Assembly: GCA_964647905.1 (NCBI GenBank)
Contig: CAZYJR010000015.1
Location: forward strand, 1 to 64,000
Length of the DNA: 64,000 nucleotides
DNA from: CAZYJR01 sp964647905
GTDB taxonomy: Bacteria > Desulfobacterota > DSM-4660 > Desulfatiglandales > HGW-15
Reading direction: 5' to 3'
Under the pieces are notes generated by a model. That model was not told where the DNA came from. It made no database searches and was given only the letters and a program-made list of their open reading frames with translations. Below, one piece after another: positions 59,459 to 64,000 of the stretch (the stretch's first letter is position 1; the number at the start of each line of letters is the position of its first letter). Both the position numbers and the translations under genes were made by a program.

Positions 59459-61018
59459 TTAAACGCGTCTTTCGCGACCTTGCCAGTATTTTTCCCTAAT
59501 TACCCTCTTTAGTATCTTGCCGGTGGGGTTCTTGGGGAGTTCGTCCAAGAACTCCACCGATCGCGGCTTCTTGTAGCTGGCCAAGTTTTGCTTGCAGAGC
59601 TCGACGATCTCTTCCTCCGTGGCCTCCATCCCCTCCTTCAATACCACCAGGGCCTTCACCGATTCCCCCCAGTAGTCGTCGGGGACGCCGATGACGGTCA
59701 CTTCGAGGACCGAGTCATGCGCGTAGATCACTTCCTCGATCTCCCTTGGATAGATATTCTTGCCCCCGCTTATGATCATATCGTTCTTTCTGTCCACGAT
59801 GTAGACATTGCCCTCTCGGTCGAACCTTCCGAAGTCGCCCGTGTACCGCCACCCCTGCTTTACGCTGGCCGCGGTCTCTTCGGGCAGTTCCCAGTACTCC
59901 GTGCACATGGCCTCACTGCGGACAATGATCTCCCCCACCTCGCCTGCAGGCAGATCTTCTCCGTCATCATCCACGATCCTGACCTCGTAGTGGATTGCCG
60001 GGCGTCCCGCCGAGGCCAGCTTGGCGGTTTCATCCTCCGAGCCCTCCAGTACATGGTCCTCGGGACGGAGGATAGTGGTCAAGGGGCCGGTCTCGGTCTG
60101 GCCGTAGAACTGGACGAAGTCGCACTTGAATCTCCTCATGGCGCGCTTCAAGAGCTCCACCGGCATCGGGGCCGCGGCGTATGGGATCAGCCTGAGTGAA
60201 CTCAGGTCGTACTTCTCGATCTCCTTTTCCTGGAGCATTGCGTTTACCATGGTGGGCACGAACTGGCACATCGTGATCCTTTCCCTGCTCAGGATCTCGA
60301 GGACCTCCTTGGGGTCGAATCCGCCTTCCCTTCTTATGTAGACCGTGTTGCTCATGAGGAAATGCCTGAGATGATCTTCGAAAGTAATATGATAGAGGGG
60401 AAAAAGGAGCACTGAGCGGTCGTTGTAATCCATCTTGAGCTCCACCGCGCAGGCCATGGAGTTCAGGAGATTGTGGCCGTGAGTGCGTATGGCGCCCTTG
60501 GGAAGGCCGGTGGTGCCGGAAGTGAGAAAGATGCTCATGATATCGTTGTCATTGATGACCACGCCCGGCTCTTCAGGGCTCGCCCCGGCCGGAAACTCCT
60601 CGTACGCCGCGAACCGGGGGGAAGGGCTCTCCGCCAGACTCAGCATGAGCTCCACCGATCCCGTATCACTCCCTATCGGACCGACAGTGCCTTCGAAGTC
60701 GGGGTCTGCTACCAATACCCGGGGCCTTATATACCCGATTATCCGGCGCAGCTCCCGCTCCCTGAGCAGGTTGTTTATGGGCACAAAAGCAAAACCCCCT
60801 TTGGCGCAGGCGAAGTAGACCTCAATGAACTCGGGGCGGTTGTGCAAGACCGCCGCCACCCTGTCGCCCTTTTTCAAGCCCTTGCTCAGCAGGGCGTTGG
60901 CAAGTCGATTGACCCGCTCGTTCAGCTCCTTGTAAGTAAGCCGGACATCCTTGGAAATCAATGCGACTTTGTCCGGGAAGCGGTTTGCGCTCTTCCGGAT
61001 GACACTGTTCATCGGCAT
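59459..61018 (-). CDS. Acyl-CoA synthetase (AMP-forming), set C
   Basis: ANL ligase of 519 aa. SIFLTSGTTGLPKGAI is the ATP loop, VQFYGQTETG the adenine motif, TGDFGRFDREGN the hinge and NPTGKILKRVIR the catalytic Lys. It differs more from the set A and B ligases than they do from each other, for example in its N-terminus (NSVIRKSANRFPDKVALI). GGAAGGAG lies upstream of the ATG at 61018. It heads the intact part of set C, 48 nt downstream of a deleted acyl-CoA dehydrogenase gene. Confidence 0.93.
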   Translation of the reverse strand: MPMNSVIRKSANRFPDKVALISKDVRLTYKELNERVNRLANALLSKGLKKGDRVAAVLHNRPEFIEVYFACAKGGFAFVPINNLLRERELRRIIGYIRPRVLVADPDFEGTVGPIGSDTGSVELMLSLAESPSPRFAAYEEFPAGASPEEPGVVINDNDIMSIFLTSGTTGLPKGAIRTHGHNLLNSMACAVELKMDYNDRSVLLFPLYHITFEDHLRHFLMSNTVYIRREGGFDPKEVLEILSRERITMCQFVPTMVNAMLQEKEIEKYDLSSLRLIPYAAAPMPVELLKRAMRRFKCDFVQFYGQTETGPLTTILRPEDHVLEGSEDETAKLASAGRPAIHYEVRIVDDDGEDLPAGEVGEIIVRSEAMCTEYWELPEETAASVKQGWRYTGDFGRFDREGNVYIVDRKNDMIISGGKNIYPREIEEVIYAHDSVLEVTVIGVPDDYWGESVKALVVLKEGMEATEEEIVELCKQNLASYKKPRSVEFLDELPKNPTGKILKRVIREKYWQGRERRV

Positions 61019-61066
61019 GGCTTACGCTCTCCTTCCAGAATACCGCAACTATTCAGGCTCATTTTC

Positions 61067-61496
61067 CTACCTCGGCGACAGGCCGAGATTCCTGCTGACT
61101 ATGAGCTTCATTATCTCACTGGTACCGGCGAAAATGGACAAAGACCTCACGTCACGAAAGAGCCTGCATATCCGGTACTCTTCCATGTAGCCATAGCCGC
61201 CGTGTATCTGTACCGCCTGGTAGGCTATGCGGTTCACCATCTCGCCCAACCAGTACTTGGCCATGGAGACCCGCTGGACAATGTCCAATCCTTGGATGTG
61301 ATCCCGGATCAGGCGGTCCAGCAGCACCCGTCCCAGCTCCACCTCCGTGGCCATCTCCGCCAGCCTGAAGGCGTTGTACTGGAAGTCTCCGATCGGCCTC
61401 CCATTTCTCCGAGTTGGGAGTGATCTCTTTGGCCACAAATTTCCTGAACGAATCGCTAAGTATCTGGTGCTCTTCTTGCCACATCTCACAGGTCAT
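61067..61496 (-). pseudogene. Acyl-CoA dehydrogenase remnant with internal deletion
   Basis: The N-terminal frame from ATG 61496 reads WQEEHQILSDSFRKFVAKEI, a normal ACAD start, up to NSEKWE. The sequence then passes, in another frame, straight into GRPIGDFQYNAFRLAEMATE, QIHGGYGYMEEY and FAGTSEIMK, the C-terminal domain, ending at 61067. About 220 residues of middle domain, including most FAD contacts, are absent. At the join the bases GGGAGG fit both sides, so a microhomology deletion is likely. Promoter and C-terminus remain. It was probably the first gene of the set C operon. Confidence 0.85.
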
Positions 61497-61643
61497 TGTA
61501 TTCTCGGGTCCCCTCTCCGGCCTCCTTCTCAGAGGATGACCGTTATGTTACCCCATTGAGCGAGGTTTTCACAGGGCCGGCCATTTGGATATGGACAGAG
61601 ACCCTGCAAATGATTTATATATTAACTATCAAGCTGTTGACCA

Positions 61644-61673
61644 TTTATAGATCTCAACAGGCCCGCTTGTCAA
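61644..61673 (-). promoter_or_regulatory. Candidate promoter of the set C operon
   Basis: On the minus strand TTGACA (61673-61668), an 18-nt spacer and TATAAA (61649-61644). It lies in the 308-bp gap (61497-61804) between the acyl-CoA dehydrogenase remnant and the marR gene and reads toward the remnant and the ligase. The remainder of this gap shows no gene. Confidence 0.6.
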
Positions 61674-61716
61674 GGGTTTTCATTTGAAAACAGCGGTATC
61701 CGGGCCTGTTTTCGGC

Positions 61717-61743
61717 TTGACAAGAGAACGCAACCAGTATAAT
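61717..61743 (+). promoter_or_regulatory. Candidate promoter of the marR gene
   Basis: TTGACA (61717-61722) and TATAAT (61738-61743) are both perfect boxes, but the spacer is only 15 nt. A direct repeat TATAATCAA (61738-61746 and 61753-61761) follows and could be part of a regulator site. Confidence 0.5.
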
Positions 61744-61804
61744 CAAGATATATATAATCAAAGTATAAATAGCTCCGGATTGAATGAATTAGCGTGAGGA
61801 TGTC

Positions 61805-62266
61805 ATGCCAAAATACGGATATAAAAGTAACCTGGATTTGAATGAAAAAGTACTGATTGCGATTGTAAGGGCCTCGGAAGCCTACAAGAAGGACTGCTCG
61901 TCAATATTCCGCAACTACGGCCTGACTTTCGCCCAGTACACGGTCTTGAGGGTCCTGGAGGCCTCGGTGGACGGCCGGAACACTATGTCCAATGTGGGAA
62001 GGGTCATGCTGGTCTCCGGGGCGAACATGACGGGGATCGCCAAGCGGCTGGAAAAGAACGGGTTTCTCATCAGGAAGAAGGACCCCGGCGACGATCGGCT
62101 TACCATACTTGAGATCACCACCAAGGGGCGAAAGGCCCTTTCGGACATTGAGGTGGAGAAGAACGAGCTCCTCGAACACTACCTGGAAGGCTATACCGAC
62201 GAACTCAAGCAGGACCTCCTCGAAGGCCTCAAGAAAATCCTCAGAAGGACCAACTCAGCGGCCTGA
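61805..62266 (+). CDS. MarR-family regulator
   Basis: Regulator of 153 aa. The winged helix-turn-helix spans about residues 33-105: FAQYTVLRVLEA, MSNVGRVMLVSGANMTGIAKRLEKNG and the wing with DPGDDRLTILEIT. Acidic/basic helices at both ends form the dimer interface. GAGG lies 6 nt before the ATG. It is divergent from the set C operon and shares a 308-bp gap holding promoters in both directions, so it probably controls set C and itself in response to a ligand such as an aromatic acid or CoA ester. Confidence 0.92.
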   Translation: MPKYGYKSNLDLNEKVLIAIVRASEAYKKDCSSIFRNYGLTFAQYTVLRVLEASVDGRNTMSNVGRVMLVSGANMTGIAKRLEKNGFLIRKKDPGDDRLTILEITTKGRKALSDIEVEKNELLEHYLEGYTDELKQDLLEGLKKILRRTNSAA

Positions 62267-62299
62267 TCGCAACCCCCATTCTCGAGCCCGGCCCGGTGG

Positions 62300-63862
62300 T
62301 CAAAGGGGAATATTCCCGTGCCTGCGGGAGGGTGTGGGCCGGCGTTTGTTCCTCAGGGCCCGGAGCGCCCGGATGAGCTGCGGCCGGGTCTGGTCAGGCT
62401 CGATCACCCTGTGCACCAGCATGTTGGACGCCGCGTGGAACGGGTTGGAGTAGTGGTGGTCGTACTCTTCTATCTTTTCCCGGCGGTACGCTTCAGGATC
62501 CTCTACTGCCTCTATCTCTTTTCGGTAAATCAGGTTCACCGCGGTCTTGGTGTCCAGGACCACCAACTGGGCGATGGGCCAGGCCAGCATCTGGTCCACC
62601 CCCATACCCACGCAGCACATGGCCATGACCGCCCCCCCGTACTCCTTGCGAAGGGCCAGGGTTATCTTGGGCACGGTGGCCTCTGAGTATGCATAGAGCA
62701 TCTTGGCCCCGTGCCGGATTATCCCCATGTGCTCCTGCCTCACGCCCGGGAAGTAGCCGGGTACGTCAACGAAGTTCAGGAGCGGGATATTGAAGGCATC
62801 GCAGAACCGTATGAAGCGGGCCGCCTTGTCAGAGGCGTCCACGTCCAGGCTCCCCGCCCAGATCTTCGGCTGATTGGCCACGACGCCCACGGTCCGCCCC
62901 TCCATGCGGGCAAAGCCAATGATGATGTTCTGCGCGAACATGGGGAGCACCTCCAGGAACTCGCCATGGTCCACCACCCTCCGAATTACGTCGCGCATAT
63001 CGTAGGGCTTCTTGAAATCAGCCGGCACCACGTCCATCAGGCTCTCATCCGTGCGATCCGGGTCGTCGGTGGATTCCACCACGGGCGGAGCCTGGTCGCA
63101 GTTGTCCGGGAGGTATCCCAGGAGCCTCTTTATCAGGTCTATGCACTCTTGATCGTCCTTGGCCGTAAAATGGGCGGTGCCCGACTTCCGGCTGTGCACC
63201 TTGGCCCCTCCCAGGTCCTCCATGGAGACCTCCTCCCCGGTCACCGCCTTTATGACCGCAGGGCCGGTGATCACCATGTGGCTCTTTTCCTCCACCATTA
63301 CGATGAAGTCGGTTATTGCCGGGGAGTAGACCGCAACGCCCGCACAGGTGCCCATCATGGCCGAGATCTGTGGGATCACGCCCGAGGCCGCGGTGTTTCG
63401 GAAGAACATGCCCGCCACGCCTTCCGAGGCGAAGAATCCCTCGTTGAGCCTCCCGCCCCCCGAGTCGTTGAGCCCGATCAACGGGGCCCGGACCTTGAGG
63501 GCCTCGTCCATGATATGACAGATCTTCTTCCCGTGGATGGTCCCGACAGAGCCCCCGAGCACGGTGGCGTCCTGGGAGTAGGCGTAGACCAGACGCCCGC
63601 CCACCGTGCCGTAGCCGGTGATCACGCCGTCCCCGGGGACCTTCTTCTCCTGCATCCCGAAGTCCCGGCTCTGGCTCTCGGCCAGTTGGTTTATCTCCAC
63701 GAAGCTGCCCGGGTCGAACAGGAGATCGATTCGCTCCCTTGCGGTGAGCTTCCCGGCAGCGCGGCGCTTCTCGATCGCCTTGGCCCCGCCCCCCAGGCGG
63801 GCCTTCTCCTGCAGATCACGGAGTCTTTGTAGCTCGGTCTGGTGGGTCTTTTGCGTGCTCAT
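62300..63862 (-). CDS. Acyl-CoA carboxylase carboxyltransferase subunit (PccB/MmdA-like)
   Basis: Carboxyltransferase of 520 aa. Two crotonase-like halves carry LNDSGGGRLNEG, GTCAGVAVYSPA, ANQPKIWAGSLD and NFVDVPGYFPGVRQE, the acyl-CoA and carboxybiotin oxyanion-hole regions. In the C-terminal half KEYGGAVMAM and GMGVDQMLAWPIAQLVVLDT differ from the usual AYGGAY and GAD...AWP...MGAEGA of propionyl-CoA carboxylases, so another acyl-CoA may be used, by a carboxylase or decarboxylase. Its ATG overlaps the stop of the upstream hydantoinase-B-type gene (ATGA). No biotin carrier gene is in the window. Confidence 0.9.
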   Translation of the reverse strand: MSTQKTHQTELQRLRDLQEKARLGGGAKAIEKRRAAGKLTARERIDLLFDPGSFVEINQLAESQSRDFGMQEKKVPGDGVITGYGTVGGRLVYAYSQDATVLGGSVGTIHGKKICHIMDEALKVRAPLIGLNDSGGGRLNEGFFASEGVAGMFFRNTAASGVIPQISAMMGTCAGVAVYSPAITDFIVMVEEKSHMVITGPAVIKAVTGEEVSMEDLGGAKVHSRKSGTAHFTAKDDQECIDLIKRLLGYLPDNCDQAPPVVESTDDPDRTDESLMDVVPADFKKPYDMRDVIRRVVDHGEFLEVLPMFAQNIIIGFARMEGRTVGVVANQPKIWAGSLDVDASDKAARFIRFCDAFNIPLLNFVDVPGYFPGVRQEHMGIIRHGAKMLYAYSEATVPKITLALRKEYGGAVMAMCCVGMGVDQMLAWPIAQLVVLDTKTAVNLIYRKEIEAVEDPEAYRREKIEEYDHHYSNPFHAASNMLVHRVIEPDQTRPQLIRALRALRNKRRPTPSRRHGNIPL

Positions 63863-64000
63863 TTCGAGGCCTCCCTCATTGATTCACGGAGCCGGGCTGT
63901 GGCCCTCGCGTCCAGCTTCATATCCGCCGGATCGATCACCACGCCGTAGTCCTCCCTGGCGCGCTCCACTGTCACATAGCCGTTCGACACGTCCTGCTCC
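63859..64000 (-). CDS. C-terminal end of a hydantoinase B / oxoprolinase family protein (partial)
   Basis: The last 46 codons of a gene that begins outside the window. NGYVTVERAREDYGVVIDP is the typical C-terminal signature of HyuB-type proteins, whose relatives include N-methylhydantoinase, 5-oxoprolinase and acetone/acetophenone carboxylase subunits. The TGA overlaps the carboxyltransferase ATG by 4 nt, so the two are translationally coupled. The identity rests on this short tail. Confidence 0.65.
   Translation of the reverse strand, partial: EQDVSNGYVTVERAREDYGVVIDPADMKLDARATARLRESMREASK

Noticed and set aside
61666..61724. CTTGTCAAG and CTTGACAAG (also at 28153) as MarR operators
   Set aside because: Each copy contains a -35 TTGACA element, so the symmetry is largely explained by promoter sequence; the evidence for an operator is weak.
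1..64000. CRISPR arrays, tRNA or rRNA genes, insertion sequences, phage attachment sites
   Set aside because: None was recognised by reading; no transposase-like protein and no regular short repeats were found. A dedicated RNA search was not possible.

Overview
The window is GC-rich with short AT-richer patches. It reads like an accessory catabolic region of an anaerobic bacterium, most plausibly a Desulfobacterota (deltaproteobacterial) sulfate reducer or syntroph. That placement is inferred from gene content: three xanthine-dehydrogenase-family molybdenum hydroxylases, many two-CCG-domain Fe-S electron-transfer proteins beside GlcD-type flavoproteins, an 11-heme cytochrome, TRAP transporters and several acyl-CoA ligases. 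No rRNA, tRNA, IS element or CRISPR array was seen.

Layout. Positions 1-2812 hold the 3' part of a SWIM/SNF2 ATPase. Positions 2927-5643 hold a two-gene molybdopterin oxidoreductase plus four-cluster ferredoxin. Positions 5654-7426 (minus strand) hold a LysE exporter and a coupled PPOX/GNAT pair. Positions 7588-10991 hold a sigma-54 activator, an SDR and an FCD-type GntR regulator. From 11140 to 26466 almost everything is on the plus strand: a LarA-type 2-hydroxyacid racemase, TRAP transporter DctPQM, a USP, an acyl-CoA ligase, an 11-heme cytochrome fused to a NarI-like membrane domain, a GlcD flavoprotein, two CCG Fe-S proteins flanking a GcvH-like lipoyl protein, a lipoate ligase and a class V aminotransferase. 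After a minus-strand DUF362 ferredoxin-like protein comes a second flavoprotein/flavoprotein/Fe-S module (28187-32207) and a small membrane protein.

From 32579 to 61496 all genes are on the minus strand. They contain three separate molybdenum-hydroxylase sets with different subunit orders. Set A (32579-40461) is tetR, ligase, MoaD-like, FAD, 2Fe-2S and Mo subunits, and an acyl-CoA dehydrogenase. Set B (45937-51328) is 2Fe-2S, Mo, and FAD with an extra 4Fe-4S cluster, then a ligase. Set C (55699-61018) is ligase, 2Fe-2S, FAD, Mo. Between A and B lies a flavoprotein/Fe-S/flavoprotein operon (40538-44985) with a clear promoter and overlapping palindrome. Between B and C lies a second TRAP transporter containing an unusual receiver-domain protein. 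The right end has a MarR regulator, an acyl-CoA carboxyltransferase and the tail of a hydantoinase-B-type gene.

Working model (inference): organic acids enter by the TRAP systems. 2-hydroxyacids are racemised by the LarA-type enzyme and oxidised by GlcD-type flavoproteins. Electrons pass through CCG Fe-S proteins, possibly with a lipoyl protein as carrier, to the cytochrome/NarI-like protein or the quinone pool. Other acids are activated to CoA esters and hydroxylated or reduced by the molybdenum enzymes. Three genes are visibly broken: a DUF262 gene with an in-frame amber codon, a URO-D-family gene and an acyl-CoA dehydrogenase, the last two by internal deletions. The region is therefore undergoing gene turnover. 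The most interesting candidate system is the lipoyl-protein/CCG-Fe-S/GlcD/lipoate-ligase module at 19885-25239.
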